In this document: positions 42,679-52,700 of the stretch, piece after piece
How positions within the stretch are numbered: position 1 is the stretch's first letter
How the letters are laid out: every line of letters starts with the position of its first letter
From: Fidelibacterota bacterium
GTDB taxonomy: Bacteria > Fidelibacterota > Marinisomatia > SCGC-AAA003-L08 > GCA-2689995
Direction: 5' to 3'
NCBI GenBank assembly: GCA_014381925.1
Contig: JACNKR010000045.1
Location: 1-64,000, forward strand
Length of the DNA: 64,000 nt
Made by a program: the position numbers and the translations under genes
The notes under the pieces: model-generated
What the model was told of the DNA's origin: nothing
The model's database searches: none
Seen by the model: only the letters and a program-made list of their open reading frames with translations

Positions 42679-44840
42679 GATATGTTGATCCTAAAATTTC
42701 TTCCAATACTTTGTCCAATTTTTGTTTCAATGAAATCTCCAATATTTAAAATACTTATTTCTAAATTCATTTTATTTAATGGATTAAAATGAATCGAAAG
42801 ATCTGATACTGAATATGAAGATATTGCATTTTCATTACTAATATAAGCCCCTGTTTCGGGGTCATGATAACCATCAAAAAATGAGTTTACCCATTTTAAT
42901 TGATGTGAAATAGAAAGTTTTTCATTTATTTTATAGGTCGTCATATTTTGAATTGATAACGGTCTTGTATTTGGTAATGAACGACAAGCCATATTTAATA
43001 AAATATTATCTTCTTTACATAATGTATTTTCATTATTTAAATCTGTATTATAATTAAAAACAGCATTGAAACTCCAATTTATGTTAATATTGAAATTAAT
43101 GTTTTGTGAATAAGTTAAGGATTGGTATAATGTGTTCTTGATGTTTTGATAACTATAAACGGTTCCATCTGATTCGCCAATATCATACCAGTCAATATAG
43201 TTTTTAAAATAAGTATTTAAATATTCTATCGAAAGTTTAGTTTTCGAATTTAATAAATGGTCTAATCGAGTAGAGAATCCTTTTGATAATTCGGGTTTTA
43301 ATTCGGGGTTACCAATGACTTTATACCCCATATCTTCATGAATCCAATCTGTATATTTCTCAATAAATGAAGGCCTTCTAAATCCACCTCCATAATTTAT
43401 TTTTAAGGTGGTATGTTTTGAAAATTTATAAGTATAACCAAGTCGAGGGCTAAATGCAGATTCTTCATTAAGAAAATAATCATATCTTCCGCCTACATAA
43501 ATATTGAATTTATTATTAAAATCCATATCATATTGAAAATAACTTCCAAATCCATAGGAATTTAATTTTTTTGATTTAAATCTATCGCCCCATGTGTTTA
43601 TATATGTGAATTCAAACCCAGCATTTGCTACTGAAATACCATATTCATATGTTGAGGAAACATCATATTTACTTAGTATTTCTTGAGTGTAATCATCATT
43701 AAAGATTATGTCAGTGTCAGTTGAAATCAGTTTATAATTTCGTAAATATTTTTCGAATAATATAGTTTGGGATATTTTTCGTTTTCCCTTTGGATTAAAA
43801 GTATGGTTTAATCTAATTCCATTTCTAAAGATTTTAGTTTTATTTAAATCAAGTCTTGATTCTCCAATTTCATGGTTGTAAAAATTACTTAAATATAGTT
43901 GAAATGCATGTTTTGGAATTAATTTAGAAACTTTAAATATAGAATTTAATTTGAAATATTGATTTATTTTTAAATATTTTAGGTCAATATCAGTATTTAA
44001 AAAATCAAAATAAATAGAAGATGAAAAAAATAATTTTTTAAATGGGAAGTTACTATTTAAATGTATGCTATTTTTCCCATTAATATTAAGTTCACCATAA
44101 TTCTGATGATTATAATTTATTTTGATTAATTTTTTATTTGAAGGATTTATAAGTTTTATATTAATAACACCACCCATTGCCTCACTACCATATAAACTAC
44201 TTCCAGGACCTTTAATAATTTCTATTGATTTAATATTATCCATCGGAATTTGATCAAAAGAAAATCGATTATTAAATTTCCCACTTACTTGTTGGCCATC
44301 AATTAAAATCAGAAAGTTTTTCGCATCGATACCATTAATTAAAGTCCCTGAACCGCCATCAATAAAAAAGGAAGTATGGATATAGGCTTTTGATTCTAAA
44401 AAATTCCTTAAATTTGTAAAGGGTGAATTTTTAATTTCATTCATTGTTATTTTTTCTGAAATCACAGGTGAGTTTTTATGCATATCAAATGATTTTACAT
44501 TATTAATATTTATTTCTTTAAATTGATGCACTATTTGTTTTAAATAAATTTTAAGAGGATCTGTTGAATTATTAATTATTGAGCTTGTTGAGATTTCTAA
44601 TTTTTCATAATTAATATGGCTAATAATTATATTACAATTTGATTGGGGTATCTTTAAATTGAAATATCCTTCATTATTTGATTCAGTTCCAATTTCATTA
44701 CAATAAATATTTGCATTCTGAATTGGGTTATTTGTGTTTTTATCCAGTAATAAACCGTCAAAATGCAACTGTTTAGAAAATAATGATTTGGGATGAATTA
44801 TTAATATAAAAAAAATAATCCAATTAATGAGTTGTTTCAA
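42666..44840 (-). CDS. TonB-dependent outer-membrane receptor
   Basis: A 724-residue protein with a signal peptide, then a carboxypeptidase-regulatory-like beta-sandwich (residues 26-105, LDKNTNNPIQNANIYCNEIG). The plug domain follows (LILIDGQQVSGKFN, IKSIEIIKGPGSSLYGSEAM, GGVINIK), and a 22-strand-type beta-barrel rich in alternating aromatic residues ends in FRINISWKN. Substrate cannot be told from the sequence. It lies zero bases from the sorting-domain gene upstream and overlaps a lipoprotein gene, forming a three-gene unit. Confidence 0.92.
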   Translation of the reverse strand: MKQLINWIIFFILIIHPKSLFSKQLHFDGLLLDKNTNNPIQNANIYCNEIGTESNNEGYFNLKIPQSNCNIIISHINYEKLEISTSSIINNSTDPLKIYLKQIVHQFKEININNVKSFDMHKNSPVISEKITMNEIKNSPFTNLRNFLESKAYIHTSFFIDGGSGTLINGIDAKNFLILIDGQQVSGKFNNRFSFDQIPMDNIKSIEIIKGPGSSLYGSEAMGGVINIKLINPSNKKLIKINYNHQNYGELNINGKNSIHLNSNFPFKKLFFSSSIYFDFLNTDIDLKYLKINQYFKLNSIFKVSKLIPKHAFQLYLSNFYNHEIGESRLDLNKTKIFRNGIRLNHTFNPKGKRKISQTILFEKYLRNYKLISTDTDIIFNDDYTQEILSKYDVSSTYEYGISVANAGFEFTYINTWGDRFKSKKLNSYGFGSYFQYDMDFNNKFNIYVGGRYDYFLNEESAFSPRLGYTYKFSKHTTLKINYGGGFRRPSFIEKYTDWIHEDMGYKVIGNPELKPELSKGFSTRLDHLLNSKTKLSIEYLNTYFKNYIDWYDIGESDGTVYSYQNIKNTLYQSLTYSQNINFNININWSFNAVFNYNTDLNNENTLCKEDNILLNMACRSLPNTRPLSIQNMTTYKINEKLSISHQLKWVNSFFDGYHDPETGAYISNENAISSYSVSDLSIHFNPLNKMNLEISILNIGDFIETKIGQSIGRNFRINISWKN

Positions 44841-45488
44841 TTATTTTAAATAAGATATTTTTTGAGTTACAAAATATTTTTCGGAGGTAATCTGTATGAT
44901 ATATAATCCTGATGGGATATTATCTGGTGCCCAGTTAATAGAATATTCAATATTTTTTGATCGCGTTCCTTCAAAAATTGTTTTAATTAATGAGCCATTA
45001 ACATTAAAAATACTAATGTTATAATCATTAAATTCGGGGACAGTATAATGAATATTTGTACTGGGATTAAATGGATTAGGTGATGCATCTATTGAATAAT
45101 AGGATGGTTCAATTGATTTTAAATTTAAAGTTGTCGGATCAATGCAATTATTCCATGTTGGATCAAACATCCATAAATCGGCTATATTATTAATATTTAT
45201 CCATAAGTAATTATTTTCTAAACATATTTGTTCATCTAAACCGTTCCATGTATAATTTTGAGAAATACATTCAATTTCAGTTACTCCCCCTATTGGTATG
45301 ACTACATCATCATCAAGATAATAGCAACCAAAAAATGTATGAGTTGACATATCATAACAATATGGATACCAACAGGAGCTATCATCACAAATTAAACCCT
45401 CTTGGCATTCTTGAGTAAAACTCAAAGTAATAATCGAAAAGATAATTATTGAAATTTTCATATTTAAATTGTCCATTTTGATTTTCAA
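44841..45488 (-). CDS. Small cysteine-rich secreted protein with C-terminal sorting domain
   Basis: A 215-residue protein. The signal peptide is MKISIIIFSIITLSFT, preceded by up to nine codons, so the start could be internal. The mature N-terminal part is cysteine-rich (QECQEGLICDDSSCWYPYC). The last 80 residues are a sorting domain of the type-A kind: ASPNPFNPSTNIHYTVPEF ... IPSGLYIIQI ... QKISYLK. It is first in the receptor operon, so it may bind a ligand at the cell surface. Confidence 0.82.
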   Translation of the reverse strand: MKIKMDNLNMKISIIIFSIITLSFTQECQEGLICDDSSCWYPYCYDMSTHTFFGCYYLDDDVVIPIGGVTEIECISQNYTWNGLDEQICLENNYLWININNIADLWMFDPTWNNCIDPTTLNLKSIEPSYYSIDASPNPFNPSTNIHYTVPEFNDYNISIFNVNGSLIKTIFEGTRSKNIEYSINWAPDNIPSGLYIIQITSEKYFVTQKISYLK

Positions 45489-45564
45489 AATACTATCTTA
45501 AATTTAAAATAATTATTAAATATAATAAAATGATTAATTTCAATTCTGAATTTATAAATTTGTT

Positions 45565-45640
45565 TTTCGAATATTTATTCGAAATTTCTTTTTATAATAA
45601 CTAGTTTCATTATAAGTTATATAACTGAGAATAGTTCTCA
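45565..45640. promoter_or_regulatory. Palindromes in a divergent promoter gap
   Basis: Two inverted repeats lie in the 183-base gap between the divergent secreted-protein genes: TTTCGAATA-TT-TATTCGAAA (45565-45584) and TGAGAA-TAG-TTCTCA (45626-45640), the latter about 30 bases before the plus-strand start. They may be operators; the regulators are unknown. Confidence 0.4.
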
Positions 45641-45671
45641 ATATTTAAAGTTTAAAAATGGAGATTTTAAA

Positions 45672-46886
45672 ATGAAGATAAATATGATTAGTTTATTAAT
45701 AATATCGATGGGATTAATTTATTCAAATTGCCTTGATGGAGAAGTAGAAGACTGTGCTGGAGAATGTAACGGCTATGCAATGATTGATGATTGTGGAGAT
45801 TGTCAAGTTGCATATTGTTATAATTATATTTCTCATGAAGTAAGTTTTGAGCTTCCGTGTGAAGGAGAAACAGTAATGTTAGTTATGCCAAATGATGAAT
45901 CTAATCCTTATTGGAATGGTTCATGTGATCCAGGTGCATGTCTTGATGGAGAAGTAGAAGACTGTGCTGGAGAATGTAACGGCTATGCAATGATTGATGA
46001 TTGTGGAGATTGTCAAGTTGCATATTGTTATAATTATATTTCTCATGAAGTAAGTTTTGAGCTTCCGTGTGAAGGAGAAACAGTAATGTTAGTTATGCCT
46101 GATAATCAATTAAATCCATTTTGGAATGAAAATTGTATTGAATGTCCAAATATATTAGGTGATGTAAATTCTGATAGTTCTATTGATGTATCAGACTTAG
46201 TACTAATGGTTGGTTTTATTCTGGGTAATATTGATGAGATTGAAGAATGTGCAGGGGATATTAATGAAGATGGAATTATTAATATTGTTGATGTTGTCCA
46301 AACCGTTCAATATATTTTGGGAAATTTTAGTAATAATGCAACATTTGCAGAAATTATAGTGGAAAATGAAAAAGTCCATTATGAGTCTGATGGAACAATT
46401 AGTGCATTTCAATTTATTTTAATACATAATGAAAAGATAGAAATTGAATTTTCAAATGATGTTTTAATATCAGATTATCACTCTAATGATAATACTACTA
46501 ATATCATTATAATTTTGCCAAATTCAAATGAATTATTTAAGATATATGGGGAATTTATTATATCTGAAATCATTGCCTTGAATAGTAAAGAATATATAGA
46601 AACTAATTTAGTAATTAAGCCGAATGAATTTGAATTAAAAAATGTATATCCAAATCCATTTAATCCAGAAACAACAATTTCCTATACTATTCCTGAAAAT
46701 GGAAATATGGAAATAGCAGTTTATAATATTAATGGTAGATTGGTTGAAAATCTAGTTAGCAAATTTGAATATTCAGGTAATCATTCAATAAAATGGAATG
46801 CTAGCAATCAACCAAGTGGATTATATTTATTAAAAGTTCAATTTAAAAATGAAATTCAAACTGAAAAATTATTTTTAGTAAAATAA
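45672..46886 (+). CDS. Secreted dockerin and sorting-domain protein with internal duplication
   Basis: A 404-residue protein. After a signal peptide come two nearly identical 70-residue cysteine-rich modules (CLDGEVEDCAGECNGYAMID ... CEGETVMLVMP). A dockerin type I calcium pair follows at about 160-218 (GDVNSDSSIDVSDLVLMV and GDINEDGIINIVDVVQ), then a beta-sandwich segment. The final sorting domain reads VYPNPFNPETTISYTIPENG ... QPSGLYLLKV. Dockerins often bind cohesins, but calcium-dependent folding alone is possible. The repeat units are identical over 158 bases. Confidence 0.88.
   Translation: MKINMISLLIISMGLIYSNCLDGEVEDCAGECNGYAMIDDCGDCQVAYCYNYISHEVSFELPCEGETVMLVMPNDESNPYWNGSCDPGACLDGEVEDCAGECNGYAMIDDCGDCQVAYCYNYISHEVSFELPCEGETVMLVMPDNQLNPFWNENCIECPNILGDVNSDSSIDVSDLVLMVGFILGNIDEIEECAGDINEDGIINIVDVVQTVQYILGNFSNNATFAEIIVENEKVHYESDGTISAFQFILIHNEKIEIEFSNDVLISDYHSNDNTTNIIIILPNSNELFKIYGEFIISEIIALNSKEYIETNLVIKPNEFELKNVYPNPFNPETTISYTIPENGNMEIAVYNINGRLVENLVSKFEYSGNHSIKWNASNQPSGLYLLKVQFKNEIQTEKLFLVK
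45732..46099 (+). repeat. Perfect 158-base direct repeat, 210-base period
   Basis: Bases 45732-45889 and 45942-46099 are identical by direct comparison. The 52-base linkers differ. The copies encode the cysteine-rich module of the dockerin protein in frame (210 = 70 codons). Lack of any silent difference implies a recent duplication or continuing gene conversion. Confidence 0.95.
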
Positions 46887-46933
46887 AAATGTTATTTACA
46901 TAAAAATGACCACTCTTTTAATTGCTATAATAG

Positions 46934-46956
46934 AGCCTCGATAATTTATCGGGGCT
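46934..46956 (+). terminator. Hairpin after the dockerin protein gene
   Basis: AGCCTCGATAA and TTATCGGGGCT form a 10-pair stem with one G-U pair, 47 bases after the stop codon. The following sequence is AT-rich but has no clear T-run, so termination efficiency is doubtful. No gene is seen in the rest of this 198-base gap. Confidence 0.45.
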
Positions 46957-47084
46957 GTATTATTAACTATAGTTTTAATAAATATATTTATTTTATTTTT
47001 AAAACAGTCATTCTAAAAATAAAATAACCATTCATTTATACATTATTATAATTATAAATTATTCCGCTAAGAAATAATAAATAA

Positions 47085-47492
47085 ATGCAAATATCTAAAA
47101 CAGCAGAAATAACAAATAATAAATTAAAAAGAAGTGTATTCTTTATTTTAGGGACACTTTCATTTTTTACAGGTATTATTGGAATAATTATTCCAGGATT
47201 ACCGACAACAATATTTATGATTATTGCAGGATATTTTTATTTTCATTCTTCAAATAAATTTTATAAATACATTATAAATCATAAATTATTTGGAGCTCAT
47301 GTTTATAATTTTTTAACAGGAAAAGGTATAACTCCTAAAGGGAAAAAGATCTCATTAATATCAATGTGGTTTTTTATTGCTATTGGAATTTTATTTGGTT
47401 ATAATTCAATCCCACCAATGATAATTGCATTAATATTAATGCTTGGTCTTTCGGGAACTTTTTTTATTTTAAAACAGCCAACCTATAGATAA
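47085..47492 (+). CDS. DUF454 (YbaN-like) inner-membrane protein
   Basis: A 135-residue protein with three to four hydrophobic helices. The family pattern is clear: FFILGTLSFFTGIIGIIIPG, then LPTTIFMIIAGYFYFHSS, KLFGAHVYNFL and GKGITPKGKKISLISMW. The function of the family is unknown. It stands alone, followed convergently by a tiny lipoprotein gene seven bases away. Confidence 0.87.
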   Translation: MQISKTAEITNNKLKRSVFFILGTLSFFTGIIGIIIPGLPTTIFMIIAGYFYFHSSNKFYKYIINHKLFGAHVYNFLTGKGITPKGKKISLISMWFFIAIGILFGYNSIPPMIIALILMLGLSGTFFILKQPTYR

Positions 47493-47498
47493 AATAGA

Positions 47499-47696
47499 TT
47501 ATTTATTGGAATAAATTTTGATGAGAGAGTCAATTTTTACATCCATAATATTTAATGAATCTCCAAGTAAATAAATTTCTTGTTTATGTGTACTAATCTG
47601 TTCTTCAATTGATTTTTTTTCATTAGAACAACTAACGAAATAGCAAATCATTAATAATAGTTTTATAAAAATTAAATTTTTCTTAATTTTTTTCAT
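47499..47696 (-). CDS. Small putative lipoprotein
   Basis: A 65-residue frame with a basic start (MKKIKKN), a hydrophobic helix and the lipobox YFVSC (Cys23). The mature 43 residues are mostly helical with a heptad-like pattern (EEQISTHKQEIYLLGDSLN IMDVKIDSLIKIY, spaced), resembling a small coiled coil such as Lpp-type spacers. No homolog recognised. Confidence 0.6.
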   Translation of the reverse strand: MKKIKKNLIFIKLLLMICYFVSCSNEKKSIEEQISTHKQEIYLLGDSLNIMDVKIDSLIKIYSNK

Positions 47697-47756
47697 GGAA
47701 TTGTTGCCTTGTGTAAATTGTTTACTCTAAATTCAGCCAAATAGTTTAAGAAGAAA

Positions 47757-48146
47757 ATGGCTAATAGAACATTATTTATAATTTTAATTAATTTTATTTT
47801 TACATCATGTGCAATTTCACCAATTCAAACTGGTCTTGAAAATTTCAGTTATCATAATCGTGCTCGCTTACAATATATTACTTTAGGAATGTCCAAGGAT
47901 GATGTTTTAAAGGCAATGGATAGTAATGCAAAAGCGAAAATGAAAAATGGAAGAATATTAAGTAATCCATATAAAACAGAAGCAGTAATCAATGCTGAGG
48001 GTACAACAGTTGAGGTTTTATACTATTATACTGAATTAGTGAATATTGATGAAATTGGTGAAGATAAGTTAACACCCATTGTTATTTCAAAAGGAAAAGT
48101 AACTGGTTGGGGAAGGGATTATTTAACAACTTTAATTGGTAAATAA
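47757..48146 (+). CDS. DUF3192-like lipoprotein
   Basis: A 129-residue protein with lipobox FTSC (Cys18). The core LQYITLGMSKDDVLKAMDS, KTEAVINAEGTTVEVLYYYT and LTPIVISKGKVTGWGRDYL matches the SmpA/DUF3192 fold, small beta-sandwich lipoproteins of the outer membrane. It ends two bases before the next gene. Role unknown. Confidence 0.75.
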   Translation: MANRTLFIILINFIFTSCAISPIQTGLENFSYHNRARLQYITLGMSKDDVLKAMDSNAKAKMKNGRILSNPYKTEAVINAEGTTVEVLYYYTELVNIDEIGEDKLTPIVISKGKVTGWGRDYLTTLIGK

Positions 48147-48148
48147 TT

Positions 48149-48895
48149 ATGAAATTAATAATTAGATGCCTTCTTTTTTGTACATTTGCATTTACTCAAT
48201 ATTATAATTTAAATATAATTCCGACGGGGCAATCCCATTTAATTGTATTTCAGGAAACAATTTCAGGTATTGGTAATGGATGGGAAATTGGTGTTTTTGA
48301 TACTAATGGAATCTTGAATGATGGTAATTGTTATACCGAATATGGTGATATTTTAGTCGCTTCGGGTATTTGGATGGGTAATCAATTAGATTTTTCTGCG
48401 ATTGGATCAATTGATTTTTGTGACATTGGGGGAGAACAACAATCGGGATTTATTGAAAATAATGAGATTGTTATTCGAGTGTTTGATCCTGAGAATCAAA
48501 TTGAATATTCGACTTCTTATTCAACTTTTGATGGGCAAAATGCATATTTTATTTCAAGTTTTTATACAGCAATTTCTGAAATTTCTATTGACCAAGTTTT
48601 AACGGCAAATTCATTTCATAATGGTATTGAAGTTAATGATTTTTCTATTTCTACGCTTTATCCAAATCCTGCAAACCCATTTATTCAATTCGAATATGAA
48701 ACAAAATTAAGTCAAAATTTAACATTCGCAATTTATGGACTTGACGGTAAACTTTATAAAAAATTCTATAGTAATAATTTTTACGGAAAAAAGTCTTTAT
48801 CGTTATCATTAGATAATTTTCCCTCTGGTTTTTATTTTTTAAAAGCAGGAAATGATAAGCATCAGGTGTATAAAAAATTTATGGTATTAAAATGA
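48149..48895 (+). CDS. Secreted protein with C-terminal sorting domain
   Basis: A 248-residue protein with a signal peptide ending near FAFTQ. The body (GNGWEIGVFDTNGILNDGNC ... FDGQNAYFISSF) resembles a beta-sandwich common before sorting domains in Marinimicrobia-like genomes. The tail is STLYPNPANPFIQFEYETK ... FPSGFYFLKA ... KFMVLK. It follows the DUF3192 lipoprotein by two bases. Binding target unknown. Confidence 0.82.
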   Translation: MKLIIRCLLFCTFAFTQYYNLNIIPTGQSHLIVFQETISGIGNGWEIGVFDTNGILNDGNCYTEYGDILVASGIWMGNQLDFSAIGSIDFCDIGGEQQSGFIENNEIVIRVFDPENQIEYSTSYSTFDGQNAYFISSFYTAISEISIDQVLTANSFHNGIEVNDFSISTLYPNPANPFIQFEYETKLSQNLTFAIYGLDGKLYKKFYSNNFYGKKSLSLSLDNFPSGFYFLKAGNDKHQVYKKFMVLK

Positions 48896-48907
48896 TTTAA
48901 ACAGAAA

Positions 48908-48945
48908 GGAAGAAGCCTACAGTAAACTGAAGGCTTCTTTTCTTT
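48908..48945 (+). terminator. Intrinsic terminator
   Basis: AGAAGCCT and AGGCTTCT form the stem, with an inner AGT/ACT, followed by TTTCTTT. It begins 13 bases after the preceding stop codon and ends the lipoprotein / sorting-domain transcript. Confidence 0.85.
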
Positions 48946-49011
48946 GGAGAGTATATTGAGGTATTTTCCTATATCCTGATAGAATATTAATAAGGTTTAA
49001 TCATTAATTAT

Positions 49012-49506
49012 TTGAGACATATCACAATTAACTATTTAAAGTTTTTAAATTTGATTTTAATCACATTTGTTATTTTTTCGTGTAGTCGGGAATTAGTAAC
49101 AATTGTTGAAAAAACGGATTCCAATGGAAAAATTTTAAAAATTAAAACCGTTTCCACAAATGCAATCGAATTACATCAATCATTTTATTTAAATGGCGTT
49201 TTAGAATACGAGGCTGAAATGAGAGATGGTATCCCTGATGGTTTTGTAAAATATTGGGATGATGAAAGTAATTTAATATCCTCAGCTAATTATGAAAATG
49301 GCAAGTTAAATGGGTTTTCATTTTCATATTTTAAAAATGGAAATATTTCATCAAAAACAGAATATTTTTATGGAGATTTACATGGAATAAAAGAAACCTA
49401 CCATGAGAATGGAGTTCTTAAATCTAATCAGGTTTTTGAATTTGGGAAAGCAAAAACTCAATTGCTTCGATTTGATATTTTAGGAAATAGAATTTACCAG
49501 CCTTGA
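49012..49506 (+). CDS. MORN-variant repeat lipoprotein
   Basis: A 164-residue protein from a TTG at 49012. The lipobox is IFSC (Cys24). From about residue 60 there are four repeats of the form YxNGxL...Y..G..DG (SFYLNGVLEYEAEMRDGIPD, YENGKLNGFSFSYFKNG, FYGDLHGIKETYHENGVLKS). This is the MORN-variant beta-hairpin repeat, often annotated as YwqK-like. Its 3' end overlaps the convergent small membrane protein by 13 bases. Confidence 0.78.
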   Translation: MRHITINYLKFLNLILITFVIFSCSRELVTIVEKTDSNGKILKIKTVSTNAIELHQSFYLNGVLEYEAEMRDGIPDGFVKYWDDESNLISSANYENGKLNGFSFSYFKNGNISSKTEYFYGDLHGIKETYHENGVLKSNQVFEFGKAKTQLLRFDILGNRIYQP

Positions 49507-49727
49507 TCAATCCCACCAGGGAAAAATAAAGAAGTGAACATGCTAGCAAAAATCATAAAAATAATCATCATTGGTACGAATAAAATAAGTTGAGCTAGTA
49601 AGTTGTAACCAAAAACGCCTAAAGCTCTTTTTATTAATGATTTATCAAAAATGATAGCTGATGATAGCCTTTCTTCAAGTGCAGCTATTTTCCGTTCTAA
49701 CTCAATAATTTGTTGTTGTTCATCCAT
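49494..49727 (-). CDS. Small coiled-coil membrane protein
   Basis: 77 residues: a charged helix (EQQQIIELERKIAALEERLS) predicted to form a coiled coil, then one long hydrophobic segment (about 44-70) and a short tail. It starts two bases after the stop of the 1492-residue repeat protein and is probably cotranscribed with it. Not recognised; it may anchor or multimerise a partner. Confidence 0.65.
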   Translation of the reverse strand: MDEQQQIIELERKIAALEERLSSAIIFDKSLIKRALGVFGYNLLAQLILFVPMMIIFMIFASMFTSLFFPGGIDQGW

Positions 49728-49729
49728 TA

Positions 49730-52700
49730 TTATTTTTCCTCAAGTTTTTCGTTTAATGATAATATACTATCTGGTTGTATGCTTACAATTTTAGATATAT
49801 GTTTGAAATTTCTTTTATATAAAACTAAACGATGATTCCCATCTGTTAAATTTTCAATTTGAATTGGAGTGTAACCTTTTTCAATATTATCAATTAATAC
49901 CATTGCACCTGCAGGGTTAGAATTTATAGATAGAGTACCATATTTTCTTAAATATTCAGATCTTGTTTCATTTAATATATCTTGTATTTTAAATGGGCCA
50001 ACAATGTCTTCATTTTGAAGCCCAACCTTATCTGTCGTAATAATTTGAAATTCACATTGCCCCAACGCTTTCTCTGGAATTTTCCATGAAAGATTTGAAG
50101 CATCACCATTTGTTGTAAGAATTGGTTTCCAATAACTACCATCTAGACGATAGCTAACTCTATTTGAGCGAATACCTGTATTATCATTGCTATCCCATTG
50201 AAACCATAAAGTATCGCCTACGACTAGAATTGATGAATCAGGTGTAGAAATTGTTGGTTCTAAAAATTTTACATTTGGCGGAGTATTATCAATTATTCGG
50301 ATTCCTTTAACCGTTTGAGTTATTGAATTCCCTGAAATATCTGTCAAAGTTGCTTTCAGTTTAGCATTTTTTGTGGGTCCAGGTGGAATTGGAATTTGTA
50401 AATTTATTGATTTAGAAGAAATGTTCTCTGATAAAAAATCAATTTCTTTTATAATATTGAATTTTCTAGGAATATTTGAATATTCAATAATTAAGTTTGA
50501 AATTTGCACATTATCATTTATTTCAAATGATTGGTTTAAAGTATCATTTTCTTTTACCTCAATTCTATATTTTGAAAGAGGAATGAATAAATTTGGATTT
50601 ACTTCATCAATTATTGAAAATAGGTGCGTGGTAGAAGTATCTTTTAAATCAACATGGTCAATTACGATAATTCTAATTTGGGCTTCATTTGTAATGATTT
50701 GGTTTGGCACACTCCATTTCCAATTTTGTTGTGAACCTGGCAGAGTTGATAAATCTTCCCAATTAATTCCATTATCTGAAGTGAACTGAATTAAATGAGA
50801 ATTAAGTGCTTCATTATCAGTTGATACCCAATTTATTTCTTGGCTCTCCCCATTTTTCATTATGCTTGGAATATTTAAATTAATTGAAATTTCAGGATTT
50901 GTAAAATCAATAACTTTAAATGGTGAAGTTGTTAACTCATTTGAATTTCCTGAGTCATCTGAAAGTATCACTTTAATTAATGCTGATTTTGAATATCCTT
51001 TTGGAATTTGAAGGTCATAATTGTATTCTAAAAAAGTCCCTTGTAATTCTGATACAGAATTTATAAAAAGGTAATTTTGACTATCTTGAGCATAATAAAA
51101 ATCAATTGAATTTATTGAATGGTTATCTTTTAAAATTAAATCTAAATTATATTTTTGAGTTTCATTTATAGAATTATTTAGTTCAGATTTAAATGATAAA
51201 CTTGGAATTGTTTGGTCAATAATTATTAAATCTGAATAAATATCTGATGAAGTTAAACCCATTTGATCTTCAAGCGTAATTTTAATTTGGCAATTATTAT
51301 TCAGTTCAACAGGAACTAACCAAGTGAAACTATCTGTGTAATCTTTGTTTTTTAATTGTTTTTTGTATAATTCAGTCCAGGCATTTCCATTATCCATAGA
51401 ATATTCCAAAAGCGAGCTTTTTAATTTTAAATTATCACTACCATTCCAATTGATTATTATTGCTTTACCAGTTCCAACTTCATTGCTTGGTAAATTCATA
51501 GAAAAATGAACAATTGGTGGAGTATTATCAATTACTTTTATCGTATTTGATGTAACTTCATTTTCATTATTAAATCTATCTACACCAATAAATTTAAATA
51601 CAGTATTATCAGATATACCTTCAGGTATTTTAATAGTGAACTTTACAGTATCCTCGGTTATATCATTTGAAAATGCTTCATTCGATAAATAATTAAATTC
51701 TTTGCCATCGGTACTAAAATATAATTCAACTAATCCTAAACCATATTCATCCTGTGCAATTGTAGCGACTTCGATAATTTCATGCTCTTTATAGATTTCT
51801 CCGCTTAGAGGTGAAATTACGGTTAAAAATGGACCTGTTATATCTCTTATCGAAAACATCGAACTTACAACTTCGTTTTTAAATCCATTTATATCCTCTA
51901 TGTTTAATTTTAATTTACATTTATTTGAATGAAGGTTCGGAACTTGCCATAAATATGATTCTATTTTGGAATTAAAATTCACTAATTCATTCCAAGAATT
52001 ACCACCATTTGAAGTAAATTGTAATGCAATTGATTTTATTCCTGCATTATCTCTTGCATTCCAATCTATTTTAAAGTTTGAAATCCCATCAATAGTTTCA
52101 CCAGAAAGTTGAGTTAAAAAAGAAATAGAAGGTGGGGTATTATCTTTTAATTGAAATTCATTAGATTTATAATTAGTTTGGTTTCCTGCATTATCAATTG
52201 CAATTATAAATAGGTTTAAATTAATATCAGGTAATGCTCTTAAAACTTTCTCAAATTCAATTATAGTTGAATTTGTGTTTGATGAATATGTTTTACTATT
52301 GATGTTATGAGATTGAGAACCAATTTTTAAATATACTTGGGATGAATTTATTCCAATATTATCTGTAATTTTTATTTTAAACTTTACCGTGTCTCTTTCC
52401 TTAAAATGAGCCAAAGATTTTGGATTAATTAATTCAATATTCGGGGTAATTACATCATTAATCTCAAATACATCAGAGATAGCTTCGGTTGTAAGCCCAA
52501 CACTATCTTTTGTTAATATTTTAATTTTAACAGTATTAGAATGTACATCAGGCAAATTCCAAATAATATTATTTTTATCACCTCCTGCTTTTCCAATAAA
52601 TTGCCATGTTTTTCCATTGTTTAATGAAAAATAAATTTCGTGAGAATGAATAAATGTATTATCTGATGATGACCATATAATTTTTTCTTTATTTAAACCA

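Noticed and set aside
45732-46099. CRISPR array
   Set aside because: Only two long coding repeats in frame; no short regularly spaced repeats or cas genes.
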